Below, piece after piece: positions 54,847 to 63,296 of a DNA stretch of 64,000 bases. The position numbers and the translations under genes were made by a program. Source of the DNA: Opitutales bacterium (GTDB lineage Bacteria > Verrucomicrobiota > Verrucomicrobiia > Opitutales > Intestinicryptomonadaceae); NCBI GenBank assembly GCA_015061945.1, contig SUVP01000003.1, forward strand, positions 186,001 through 250,000. Direction: 5' to 3'. The first letter of the stretch is position 1; every line of letters starts with the position of its first letter. The notes beneath the pieces were generated by a model. The model made no database searches, was not told where the DNA came from, and saw nothing but the letters and a program-made list of their open reading frames with translations.

Positions 54847-56727
54847 ATGAAAAAGTTATTTATTTCATCACTTATCATCGGTGCAACTGCGTTTGCATTT
54901 GGTGCAGATAATTACAATATTGGTGCATCGTGGAGAGGTTCTGGCGGTGTAGATGATTGGTCAAATGGCAACGCTACATTCTCTGAAGACGATGCGATAT
55001 TCGATTATCAGTACTATATGCAGGCAACAGGTATAACAACTCCAGGTAATTGGGGTGTAGACTACTGGTTGTATAGTGAAAATACGTCCCTTAAGCCATA
55101 CTACTCGCCATCTTCTTTGACATTCCAAAATTTGTCATACGAGAAAGATGGTGTTTTAACAGCTTCTAAGCTTTATTTAACGTCGAAAGCCACTGGGAAA
55201 ACTACACTCACAGTTGCGAACGACATCACATTCAAAATGGATGCGTCAAATACATCGGTAGTTTTCCAAAACACAAGTTCAACACAAAGATTTGGTTTGA
55301 TTAGTGCTGGTGGAGATTTCAATATTGGTACAGCAGACCAAGCTGAAGGTGTTAAAGGTACACTTGCAATCGGCGGATCAGGGTCTAACATAAAAGAGCT
55401 TAAAATAACAGGTGCGACAAATGTAAGAACAGGTGGTACACTCAGAGTTTTTGCAGACACATATACAACGGGAAAAATCACACTTGACACAGCATCAAGC
55501 TTAATAATTGGCGACGGAGACACATACGGCAATACCCTTACAGTAAACGGTTATAGTTCAACTGGTACTTCGTCTGCTAAAATCTATGCAAATACAGTTA
55601 ACATTACAGACACTATCAGTTTGACGAATACAGAGACATCTACGAGAACTACAATTTATGCTGACTCGCTCTCGACAAAAGATATTGTAGCATCAGGTAA
55701 TGGTTGGCTCTATTTCTACGCTAAAGATGTTGAGACAAATACAACATTCAATGTAGATGGCAATATCACACTTAGCGATAATGCAAAAATAATGTCGCAA
55801 AATGGTACATCGTTCGGTAGCAATAATGTCAGAGCAGACATCACTATGAGTGGAACATCGATGTTGTCGTTTGGTTTCGCAACAAGTGAAAAATTATCAA
55901 GAAACGTTTACGCTGGTGTTATCACTCTCAATGGTGTAAGTACAGATTCAAGACCAACTATCAATTTGATAAACATAACTGCAAGACAAGATAGCCATAC
56001 TACTTGGGATATAAAAGGATTGTCTGGTACACAAGGTAATATTACAATTTACACTCCTGGTACTAATAATACGGCAAGTCTCATATTGTCAATCGATGAA
56101 GGCAAAACGTATTCATACAGCGGTGTTATACAAAATTTACATACTATTATGACTGGTACAAATAGCAAGGGTGTCCAGTACTTGAGAGGAAATCTTTATA
56201 ACATCGGGACATTAGAATCAAGAGGTGGTACGTTGTATATAAATGGTACACACCTTACAGGAACGAAAATTAGATTTAACAATGGTTCTGGTAAATTGGG
56301 TATAGTTTCAGAAAATTCTGATTATGGTGAACTCAATGCGGCATCGATTGAACTCAATTATAGAGCTACATTGTTGCTCGATATTTCAGATTCTGTTCAA
56401 GATATAATCACAGCAGATGGTATAAGTGTTTCGGCAACTGAAGTTGGCGGTGCATTAAAAACATTCCATATCGATTTCAATTTGGCAGACGATATCGTTT
56501 TAGATAAACAATATAGAGTCTTTACCGCAAAAAGTACACTCAATACTAACGGCACTTCGCTCGATTTGATTACATCGACAAATAACTTGGGCTATGATGT
56601 TGAATTTAGCGTTGCTGATAATTCACTTTATGTCATATTCTCGACAGCAGTACCAGAGCCAGCAGAATGGGCGATGGTTTTCGGAGCATTGGCACTCGGT
56701 TTTGCAATCTATCGCAGAAGAAAATAA
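54847..56727 (+). CDS. PEP-CTERM sorting domain protein (long paralog with beta-strand repeats)
   Basis: 626 residues. Signal peptide 1-20 (ends AFAFGADN). Long low-Cys region of Gly/Thr/Ser/Asn-rich strand repeats (GNITLSDNAKIMSQNGTS, GGTLYINGTHL), like passenger domains. Same build as the protein at 49351: both contain YLRGxxxxIGTxxSRxGTLYxNG near residue 430-470 and end VIFSTAVPEPAEWAM...YRRRK. So the two are paralogs flanking AraC, dehydrogenase and HAD genes. Confidence 0.9.
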   Translation: MKKLFISSLIIGATAFAFGADNYNIGASWRGSGGVDDWSNGNATFSEDDAIFDYQYYMQATGITTPGNWGVDYWLYSENTSLKPYYSPSSLTFQNLSYEKDGVLTASKLYLTSKATGKTTLTVANDITFKMDASNTSVVFQNTSSTQRFGLISAGGDFNIGTADQAEGVKGTLAIGGSGSNIKELKITGATNVRTGGTLRVFADTYTTGKITLDTASSLIIGDGDTYGNTLTVNGYSSTGTSSAKIYANTVNITDTISLTNTETSTRTTIYADSLSTKDIVASGNGWLYFYAKDVETNTTFNVDGNITLSDNAKIMSQNGTSFGSNNVRADITMSGTSMLSFGFATSEKLSRNVYAGVITLNGVSTDSRPTINLINITARQDSHTTWDIKGLSGTQGNITIYTPGTNNTASLILSIDEGKTYSYSGVIQNLHTIMTGTNSKGVQYLRGNLYNIGTLESRGGTLYINGTHLTGTKIRFNNGSGKLGIVSENSDYGELNAASIELNYRATLLLDISDSVQDIITADGISVSATEVGGALKTFHIDFNLADDIVLDKQYRVFTAKSTLNTNGTSLDLITSTNNLGYDVEFSVADNSLYVIFSTAVPEPAEWAMVFGALALGFAIYRRRK

Positions 56728-56751
56728 TCGGATCTTTAAATTTTGCAGAAA

Positions 56752-56781
56752 AACGTTCCAAAAAATTGGAACGTTTTTTTG
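56752..56781 (+). terminator. Terminator of PEP-CTERM gene at 54847
   Basis: AACGTTCCA/TGGAACGTT with AAAAAT loop and T-run; the block from stop codon to T-run is nearly identical to that after 57901. Confidence 0.9.
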
Positions 56782-56817
56782 TATCAATTTGATTGAAATA
56801 TTATTTTCAAAAAAATA

Positions 56818-56846
56818 TTGACTTATTTTTGGCATCTTTCTATTTC
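56818..56846 (+). promoter_or_regulatory. Promoter of the PEP-CTERM gene at 56876
   Basis: TTGACT (56818-56823), 17-base spacer, TATTTC (56841-56846). TTGACTTATTTTTGGCAT is identical to the copy at 57991. Confidence 0.5.
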
Positions 56847-56875
56847 TTGTTTAGCTTTCAACAAAATATAGTATT

Positions 56876-57901
56876 ATGAAGTCATATATTATCGCTCTAT
56901 CATCGTTAATTGCGTTTTCAGCATCATCGTATGCATCACTTTCTATTGTGGAAGATACATATGTTGATCCAAAAGATAAAACAGGTAATACTTATACAAC
57001 CGCAACAACTAAAGTTAGCGGGACAGGTACTGTTGCTGATTTTGGTTCTACACTTTCATATAAGTCGATGTGGTTGAATGGTGCAGATATTACACTTAAT
57101 GATTCTACTAAAAAACTATTAATTACTGCTACAAACAAGGACTCGGGTGGATTGTCTGTTTCAAAAGGTTCAGCTTGGTACGATGTTGTCTGCCAAGGTT
57201 CAAACAAGATAACTGTAAAAGATGGTGGTACGATTTCATTATCAGCTTCTAATGGATTGACAATTTATGATAGTGATGGAACTTCAACTCTTGATTTGAC
57301 TATTGATAGCACTGCAGGTGATGTTTCTATTAGAAAAGTTTACATAAACAATGGTTCGATGCTTACTGTAAATCTTCATAAGGTAAATGCGTTGGGTGCA
57401 GGTTCTCAACTTGGAAGTGCATGCGGTGGAAAGCATCTCACTGTGAATATGGATTGCGACCAAAATGTCGCTCTTGATTTTCGTGCAGGTACAAAAAATG
57501 CATTTAATATCACAAACGGAGCAACAATGACCGTTTCGGGTTGGGGTTATATTGCAAATGGTGCAACAACTTCATCAATCATACTTGCTGATGGTCTTAA
57601 AAATGGTTCTATTCTTTTTGCTAACACATCTAAGTATTGGAGTGAAGATTCTTGGGACGAAGAAAATTCTGTATTTACAGTTAAAGCTGAAGTAAAAGAA
57701 GATGGCGTTGTTACTGGATATAAAACAATGGCTATTTCTTTTGTTGACGAAAATGAAGAACAACTCAAAAACTTATCTTTTTCTGCAGTTGAAGGCGGTT
57801 GGCTTCTCACAGGAATGCAAGCAGTACCAGAGCCAGCAGAATGGGCGATGATTTTCGGAGCATTGGCACTCGGACTTGCAATCTATCGCAGAAGAAAATA
57901 A
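56876..57901 (+). CDS. PEP-CTERM sorting domain protein (short paralog 2)
   Basis: 341 residues. Signal peptide 1-20 (ends SSYASLS). Strand-rich middle with KDGGTISLSASNGLTIYD and LTIDSTAGDVSIRKVYINN; near the C-terminus a Glu-rich piece (DEENSVFTVKAEVKED). Tail VPEPAEWAMIFGALALG...YRRRK. Closest in pattern to the proteins at 53855 and 58029. Its 3' flank is nearly the same DNA as that of the preceding gene, a sign of local duplication or gene conversion. Confidence 0.88.
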   Translation: MKSYIIALSSLIAFSASSYASLSIVEDTYVDPKDKTGNTYTTATTKVSGTGTVADFGSTLSYKSMWLNGADITLNDSTKKLLITATNKDSGGLSVSKGSAWYDVVCQGSNKITVKDGGTISLSASNGLTIYDSDGTSTLDLTIDSTAGDVSIRKVYINNGSMLTVNLHKVNALGAGSQLGSACGGKHLTVNMDCDQNVALDFRAGTKNAFNITNGATMTVSGWGYIANGATTSSIILADGLKNGSILFANTSKYWSEDSWDEENSVFTVKAEVKEDGVVTGYKTMAISFVDENEEQLKNLSFSAVEGGWLLTGMQAVPEPAEWAMIFGALALGLAIYRRRK

Positions 57902-57925
57902 TCGGATCTTTAAATTTTGCAGAAA

Positions 57926-57955
57926 AACGTTCCAAAAAATTGGAACGTTTTTTTT
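57926..57955 (+). terminator. Terminator of PEP-CTERM gene at 56876
   Basis: AACGTTCCA/TGGAACGTT hairpin, loop AAAAAA, then eight T. Confidence 0.9.
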
Positions 57956-57990
57956 GTATCAATCCGATTGAAAAATTTTTCCGAAAAATA

Positions 57991-58019
57991 TTGACTTATT
58001 TTTGGCATACTTTTTTTAT
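57991..58019 (+). promoter_or_regulatory. Promoter of the PEP-CTERM gene at 58029
   Basis: TTGACT (57991-57996), 17-base spacer, TTTTAT (58014-58019). The distance to the ATG at 58029 is short, so the leader would be only a few bases. Confidence 0.45.
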
Positions 58020-58028
58020 GTTAACGCT

Positions 58029-59006
58029 ATGAAATTTAAAACGTTATTTTCTACATTATTTTTCACAACTCTTTCTTCAGCGTTGTTTGCTGGCTTTACC
58101 GCAACTGACGCAGTTTCTGAAGGCTCAAACCCCGTAAGTGGTGGAATGAGTTTTAGTGGTTCTGGCTCTGTTGATGAATTGATTACAGCAGGTGGCTCAA
58201 ATGAGTACTATTTTATCAGATTTCAAGGCACTAATATTAACTTTGATTCTGACAAAGATCTCAATACAACTGCTACAAATGTTCAGCTTGGTACATCTAA
58301 ATACTCATTCAAAATTGAAAATGCAACTACAACTTTGAATTTTACAGGCAAAGGTGCTTTGAATTTAGCAAATTCAAGTAGTAGTGGTGGTATGTATATA
58401 TCACAAGCTACAACAATGAACTTTGAAAAGGGTTGTGGTGGTTTACAAGCAGGTAAGATTGCAGTAGCAAATACAAATCTTTCAGTATTTAATATTAACG
58501 AAAAGAATGCTATTTACAGTAATACAAAAATTGATCCAGTTCTCTGTTTGGTAGGTATAGCTGTTAGATTTAATTTGACTGCTGACCAAGCATTTTCAAT
58601 GGATTTAAGACATAATTCAACAGTTAATGTCTCTGCAACAGCAGGATCAAATTTAATATTTTCTGATGTAAATCAGATTGTACTACAAGATGGAAACGCC
58701 CCTGTTTCAAAAATAAACTTCCTCGAAGATTTTGAAGGTGCAGTTCTTATCGATACAAATTCACTCACATCGTTTGATGTCGAAAACAAACAAGTTCTTG
58801 TCAACGCAGGTGGTAAAGATAATTGTGTTTTGAACTTTACTGCTGATTCGGGCTTTGATTGGGACTCAATTACATGGACAGAAGACTTTATCTACGAAGG
58901 AAACTCGTATTTGAGAATCGGGGTAGCAGTACCAGAGCCAGCAGAATGGGCGATGATTTTCGGTGGTATTGCACTCGGGCTTGCAATCTATCGCAGAAGA
59001 AAATAA
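58029..59006 (+). CDS. PEP-CTERM sorting domain protein (short paralog 3)
   Basis: 325 residues from the ATG at 58029, which begins the signal peptide (MKFKTLFSTLFFTTLSSALFAG). A longer frame to 58002 would start inside the promoter. The middle has TLNFTGKGALNLANSSSSGGMYIS and repeated short strands. Tail VPEPAEWAMIFGGIALG...YRRRK. Together with 53855 and 56876 it forms a small paralog set. Confidence 0.88.
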   Translation: MKFKTLFSTLFFTTLSSALFAGFTATDAVSEGSNPVSGGMSFSGSGSVDELITAGGSNEYYFIRFQGTNINFDSDKDLNTTATNVQLGTSKYSFKIENATTTLNFTGKGALNLANSSSSGGMYISQATTMNFEKGCGGLQAGKIAVANTNLSVFNINEKNAIYSNTKIDPVLCLVGIAVRFNLTADQAFSMDLRHNSTVNVSATAGSNLIFSDVNQIVLQDGNAPVSKINFLEDFEGAVLIDTNSLTSFDVENKQVLVNAGGKDNCVLNFTADSGFDWDSITWTEDFIYEGNSYLRIGVAVPEPAEWAMIFGGIALGLAIYRRRK

Positions 59007-59021
59007 TTAAAAGTTTTTATC

Positions 59022-59052
59022 AAAAAAGCTCACAGAAATGTGAGCTTTTTTT
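59022..59052 (+). terminator. Terminator of PEP-CTERM gene at 58029
   Basis: AAGCTCACA-GAAA-TGTGAGCTT followed by a T-run (59026-59052); also an A-run upstream, so it may serve the convergent gene at 59061 as well. Confidence 0.85.
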
Positions 59053-59060
59053 GTGAAGTT

Positions 59061-59954
59061 TTATTTGATTATTGCATCGATTAAAACTGGGTTGTGGTCG
59101 GAAGGGCGTACTCCGTTTATAGATTTATCAAAAGTTTCGTGTGTTAAAACTTTGATGTTTTTCGAGACAAAAATGTAATCGATAGGGGGGTGTGCAAGGC
59201 GTTCTGGGCTTGGTGGGGTCAGTCCGAAGAATGTTGCATTAGAGCCTTTGTGGGCAGTAAGTGAAAGGTCTTGCGAATTGTTAAATTCTTTTGATTTTAC
59301 AAAATTTTGGATAGTTTCTTTTTTGCCTGTGTTAAAATCGCCAACAATTATGAACGGCGTATTGCCAGCAATTTTGGGGACTTCGGTCTTTAGCAATTCA
59401 AAAGATTTTACACGATCTTCTTCATTGCGACTGTTTAAATGGAGATTGAAAAAGTAAAATTCTTTTTTTGTTTTTTTGTCTTTAAATTTTGCCCAAGTGC
59501 AGAATCGATTTTGTTTTTCGCCTTTGCCACCCCAACCATCAGACTTTTTTTCGGGAGGGTAAGGGTTGGGCCCAAACCAAAATGTACCGTTTGAAATTTT
59601 TTTAAGGCGATTGTTGCGATAAAATATCACATTGTTCATTGCCCAAGCTCTTGTGAGTCGTTTAATTTTTGGTTCGTTGAAAACAACACTCCACGAAGCA
59701 TCGAGGTTATTCAAGATGTAATCGACTTGTGGAATGTCGCATTCTTGGGCTCCGCAGACATCAAATTGCAAGTCTTTGAACGCTTGTACGAGATGCGGTT
59801 TACGTTCTTGCCATTTGTAGCCTTTGCCGTCGTATAGAATATTGTAGGTGGCAACTTTTAGGGATTGTTCGTTAGGTTGCGAGTCTGCCTGACACGCAGA
59901 AAAAGCAAAGGTGATAATTGCAGACAATAGGGTTTGTAAGAACAATTTTTTCAT
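59061..59954 (-). CDS. Exported endonuclease/exonuclease/phosphatase family lipoprotein
   Basis: 297 residues. Signal peptide with lipobox FSAC (Cys20 or 21), so probably lipid-anchored. EEP fold: KVATYNILYDG (Asn), VCGAQECDI (Glu), FFNLHLNSRN (His), IIVGDFNTGK (Asp, Asn), PIDYIFVS (Asp) and SDHNPVLI (His) are all present, so it is likely active. EEP enzymes cleave phosphodiesters or phosphomonoesters of nucleic acids, inositol phosphates or sphingolipids; the substrate cannot be told. Third gene of a minus-strand operon with PHP and tyrosine-phosphatase-like enzymes. Confidence 0.9.
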   Translation of the reverse strand: MKKLFLQTLLSAIITFAFSACQADSQPNEQSLKVATYNILYDGKGYKWQERKPHLVQAFKDLQFDVCGAQECDIPQVDYILNNLDASWSVVFNEPKIKRLTRAWAMNNVIFYRNNRLKKISNGTFWFGPNPYPPEKKSDGWGGKGEKQNRFCTWAKFKDKKTKKEFYFFNLHLNSRNEEDRVKSFELLKTEVPKIAGNTPFIIVGDFNTGKKETIQNFVKSKEFNNSQDLSLTAHKGSNATFFGLTPPSPERLAHPPIDYIFVSKNIKVLTHETFDKSINGVRPSDHNPVLIDAIIK

Positions 59955-59957
59955 AGA

Positions 59958-61043
59958 TTATTTTTCTAACATAATTTTTCTGAACGCCAAAATTTCAGCA
60001 TCTGTGATACCAGCCGACTTCAAAAACCTTTCAGTTTTAGTTGCAGTAGATTCTTTTTCGGTGCCGAATTTTTTGATATTTTCTACAATGGGAAAATAAC
60101 GTCGTTGTGGAGCAAATGCCATATTGTTTGTTGCAAAGATTGTGAATTGCCAGTCTTTTTCAAGTTCGTCATCAGATACACCCAAAACAGCGTTCAAGAT
60201 ATAGCAAAGTGTTCCGGTTCTGTCAGCACCAGCTTGGCAATGGATTGAAATAGGATAATTATTTTTGTCGCAAAAAATACGGAAAAGTTGAGCGTAATTT
60301 TTCTTGCCATTTTCTGTGAAAGTTTGTGCATAACATAGAGCAGGGATATGAACCCATTTGACATTTTTACCGAGTGGCGATGCTTTCATATTTGCGACTT
60401 CTTTTTTTGAACGCAAGTCGAGGTCGGTTTTTATCCCGATTGAATTTAACAGAAATTTTTTGCCGTCGGGCTTAATTGTATCTTTGCCAGCCGTAGTGCC
60501 GTCTTCACTTGGGCGATTAAATGCGACACTTCTAATGATGAGATTTTGTTTTATGCGTTTACCATTCAGCCCAACTCGACCACCCAAATCGCGCGCATTA
60601 CCAATTCCGTCAATCTTTAGCACGCGAGGAGCGAGGTCTTCGGTTGTGAAAGTTCGCGTTTTAGAAATGTCGTTTTTGCCAAGAACTCGCCAATAATATT
60701 TTTGAGCCATCTTCAGATTTTGAAGTCGGTAATATTTTTTCTTCGTCTTAATTTCAATAGGATTTTTGAAATCTGGATTTTCTGAAATCTGCAAAGTGAA
60801 AGTTTCTTTTGAGTCGGAATTCCACGCAAATTTTATAGGATAATATCTACACTCGAGTGGCTTTCTATACTTTTCATCGCACATTAACGCATTACGTTCT
60901 TTACTCGATTTATTGAGGAATAATCGCGATAATTTTGAGTGTCTCGACACAACAGCATTTTCGAGAGGGGCAGTTAGTTCGATTTTTGCAAATGCACTTA
61001 TCGATATAATCAGTGTCGCAAAAAGTAGTGATAATTTTTTCAT
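59958..61043 (-). CDS. Exported tyrosine/dual-specificity phosphatase-like protein
   Basis: 361 residues. Signal peptide 1-19 (ends SAFAKIE). N-terminal fibronectin-like part (about 25-140, with LQISENPDFKNPIEI and YYWRVLGKN). The phosphatase domain contains GIGNARDLGG (typical lead of Y_phosphatase3), DLDLRSKKEV and the P-loop ISIHCQAGADRTGTLCYIL (Cys and Arg of C-X5-R). Substrates of such secreted enzymes include phosphotyrosine or phosphoinositides. The start overlaps the PHP gene stop as TAATG. Confidence 0.9.
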   Translation of the reverse strand: MKKLSLLFATLIISISAFAKIELTAPLENAVVSRHSKLSRLFLNKSSKERNALMCDEKYRKPLECRYYPIKFAWNSDSKETFTLQISENPDFKNPIEIKTKKKYYRLQNLKMAQKYYWRVLGKNDISKTRTFTTEDLAPRVLKIDGIGNARDLGGRVGLNGKRIKQNLIIRSVAFNRPSEDGTTAGKDTIKPDGKKFLLNSIGIKTDLDLRSKKEVANMKASPLGKNVKWVHIPALCYAQTFTENGKKNYAQLFRIFCDKNNYPISIHCQAGADRTGTLCYILNAVLGVSDDELEKDWQFTIFATNNMAFAPQRRYFPIVENIKKFGTEKESTATKTERFLKSAGITDAEILAFRKIMLEK

Positions 61044-62479
61044 TATGCGATTAAGTTTTTGTATGAATTTTTTGCGAGTTCGGAATATTTTTTCAAATTT
61101 GCTCGATTCTCTTTTGTGTCCTTTTTATTCATCACAATTTCACGAAGAATCTTCCCTTGAGCTTGAATCAATTTTGAGTGTTCGGGAAAGTAATAATCAA
61201 AAAGGAAATACGCAAAACGTACATATCGGTCATCTCCATAGGCGAGCGGAGCAATGCGACCTTTTTCTGTCGCATTAGTGCAAGCGTACTCGACAACAGC
61301 AATAGAACGATGATTCATAATTGCATCTTTGATGTCTGCAATCGAGTTTGACGAAGCAAATACAATCGAATAACCTTGACCTTGGTCTCGAACATCGTGT
61401 CCATCAGATGTGCCAATAACTGGATATTTTATTCCTTGAGCTCGAAGTTCTGCATAATTGATTAGTGCTCTCGAAATTGACATTTCCGCACAGCCATAAT
61501 TTATCAATTCATAAACGTCGAAAATTTTGCGTTTGCAAACTTCGTCCCAAAGTTTCTTTGGCATTTGATTATAATAAAACGAGCCGACCGAACCTCTCGA
61601 CCAGTATGGGTGGTTGAAAACTGCAAGACCGCCGAGTTTTCTAATAATCTCGCATTCAGCCTGAATTTTTGCGATATCCTTTCTTTCTCGAAAAGTAAAT
61701 TCTTTGTCGGATATATCTTTCATTATAACATCGACACGTCTATAAAATTGCGGAATATGCGAGTCGATATATTTTGTTACGCTTTCTGTTGCACCAATGT
61801 TGTGGATATGCGGATGTGCTCTATGGCATTCTTCCGCACAATAAAAAGCCATTGAAGTATCAAAAGGTTCAAAAAGATTTTTCATATCAACCGATGGCTG
61901 ATAGCGTCCGTGATCAGAGAGCGATTGGAAGTCGAACCCACATTCATAATTGCGAAGTGCGACGTTTTCGGGGGTATCTTTTCCGTCGGAACGTGTCGAG
62001 TGAATATGGAAATCGCCACGGAGCGGAATGAGCGAAAGCATATCGGCATTGAGTGCGTACGCATGCAGAACGGCGAGTGTCTTGGGGTAGAGGTGCGATG
62101 GCGTATCTTTGGGGATTTTCTTTTCAAATATTCTGAAGCAATAGCATTGTTCTCTGCCAAATTTTACTTTGAAAACGATTCTATTTTGTTCGAGTTTAAA
62201 ATTTAGTGGAGTTCCGAAGGCTCGGTTAAAAAGTGTTCCGTCTATTTCAGACGCACCGTCGTCGCCAACAACTGTCAAAAATCCTTTTGCGACTTTGTCT
62301 TTTAGGTTTGACGGGAAATTTATTGATACATCGTATTCTTTGCCTACTTCAAAAATTTTTTTCGACAAATTGAATCCAGCGACAACCGATTTATTTTCTG
62401 CACCTGATAGGGATGTCGGTGAGAATGTAGCAATCGCACCAGCGGAGGCAATCTTCAATAAAAATGTTTTTCTGTTCAT
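61043..62479 (-). CDS. Exported PHP-domain phosphoesterase
   Basis: 478 residues. Secretion signal 1-27 (MNRKTFLLKIASAG; only one Arg of a Tat pair, so Sec is more likely). Beta-sandwich lead about 30-140, then the PHP metal site: RGDFHIHSTRSDGKDTPE (H-x-H), QSLSDHGR, CHRAHPHIHN, VFNHPYW and GTSDGHDVRDQG. All usual ligands are present. Predicted metal-dependent phosphoesterase. First gene of the three-gene operon. Confidence 0.88.
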   Translation of the reverse strand: MNRKTFLLKIASAGAIATFSPTSLSGAENKSVVAGFNLSKKIFEVGKEYDVSINFPSNLKDKVAKGFLTVVGDDGASEIDGTLFNRAFGTPLNFKLEQNRIVFKVKFGREQCYCFRIFEKKIPKDTPSHLYPKTLAVLHAYALNADMLSLIPLRGDFHIHSTRSDGKDTPENVALRNYECGFDFQSLSDHGRYQPSVDMKNLFEPFDTSMAFYCAEECHRAHPHIHNIGATESVTKYIDSHIPQFYRRVDVIMKDISDKEFTFRERKDIAKIQAECEIIRKLGGLAVFNHPYWSRGSVGSFYYNQMPKKLWDEVCKRKIFDVYELINYGCAEMSISRALINYAELRAQGIKYPVIGTSDGHDVRDQGQGYSIVFASSNSIADIKDAIMNHRSIAVVEYACTNATEKGRIAPLAYGDDRYVRFAYFLFDYYFPEHSKLIQAQGKILREIVMNKKDTKENRANLKKYSELAKNSYKNLIA

Positions 62480-62839
62480 ATCTTAAAAAAATTATATAAA
62501 AAGTAGGTAAAAACAAGAATATAAAACGTTAGATTTTTTTCAAAAAAAGCTTGCACACGCAATTTAAACCTACACTATATCTAAAAATAGGCGTTAGAGT
62601 ATCGAACGATATTTCGGGGTCGGGCTACCAAAAACCATAGGAACCATAATTAGCCGTGGGGGTTGTTAGTTTAATTTTCCCTTGTTTTTATTAGGGTGAA
62701 ATACGATTTCTGGGGCATTTGCGAGATATTCCGCAATTCCTTCAAACGAAGGTTTAACGGTGTTTTCGGCGACGGGCTGAGAATTCGGATTACAAAGTTG
62801 TATTCCCCAAAAAATTGCGAAAAATAGAAAGATAAAAAA
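62480..62839 (+). other. Gene-free region upstream of rpsO, possible long leader or small RNA
   Basis: About 360 bases without a credible reading frame. It has several short inverted repeats (TATCG-AA-CGATA near 62600, CCCT/AGGG around 62680-62697) and G-rich runs (TTTCGGGGTCGGG, GTGGGGGTTG) unlike the AT-rich average. A possible -35 TTGCAC near 62551 could start a transcript into rpsO. I do not recognise an RNA family. Confidence 0.4.
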
Positions 62840-63112
62840 ATGTCAAAACACAATACAATCGATAAAGCTGCTATCATCAAGGAATATCAGCTCTCTGACA
62901 AAGATACAGGTTCATGCGAAGTTCAAATCGCAATTTTGAGTGCTCGCATTGCACACCTCACAAACCACTTGGCTTCAAATAAGAAAGACTTCCACTCACG
63001 TCGTGGTCTTATCGCTATGACAAGCCTCCGCAGAAAGCTCTTGAACTACCTCAAGGCTAACTCGCTCGATCGTTATAACAACATCATTCAACGTCTCAAG
63101 CTCCGTAAATAA
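62840..63112 (+). CDS. rpsO: 30S ribosomal protein S15
   Basis: 90 residues, full length. Core motifs: [23 protein letters not shown], then [21 protein letters not shown], which contact 16S rRNA helix 22 and the S6/S18 site. Followed by pnp, the standard order in many bacteria. Confidence 0.98.
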   Translation: MSKHNTIDKAAIIKEYQLSDKDTGSCEVQIAILSARIAHLTNHLASNKKDFHSRRGLIAMTSLRRKLLNYLKANSLDRYNNIIQRLKLRK

Positions 63113-63141
63113 TGGTGCAAATGTTGAAATAATTTTTCAGA

Positions 63142-63176
63142 GGGCAAGCTTATTATTTGATAGGCTTGTCCTTTTT
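63142..63176 (+). terminator. Terminator between rpsO and pnp
   Basis: GGGCAAGC / GGCTTGTCC stem (one G-T pair) with TTATTATTTGATA loop, then TTTTT. Partial read-through is usual at this site. A second short hairpin TTCGG-GTTAT-CCGAA lies in the pnp leader near 63218. Confidence 0.7.
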
Positions 63177-63296
63177 GATTTTTAGCAAAAATAATCTCGT
63201 ATTTTTGTTAAATTTTCGGGTTATCCGAACAAAAGAAAATCGCTGTAAAATCAGAACGTCCGATCCGTTCAACAGCACAAATAGGAAAGAATAAAA

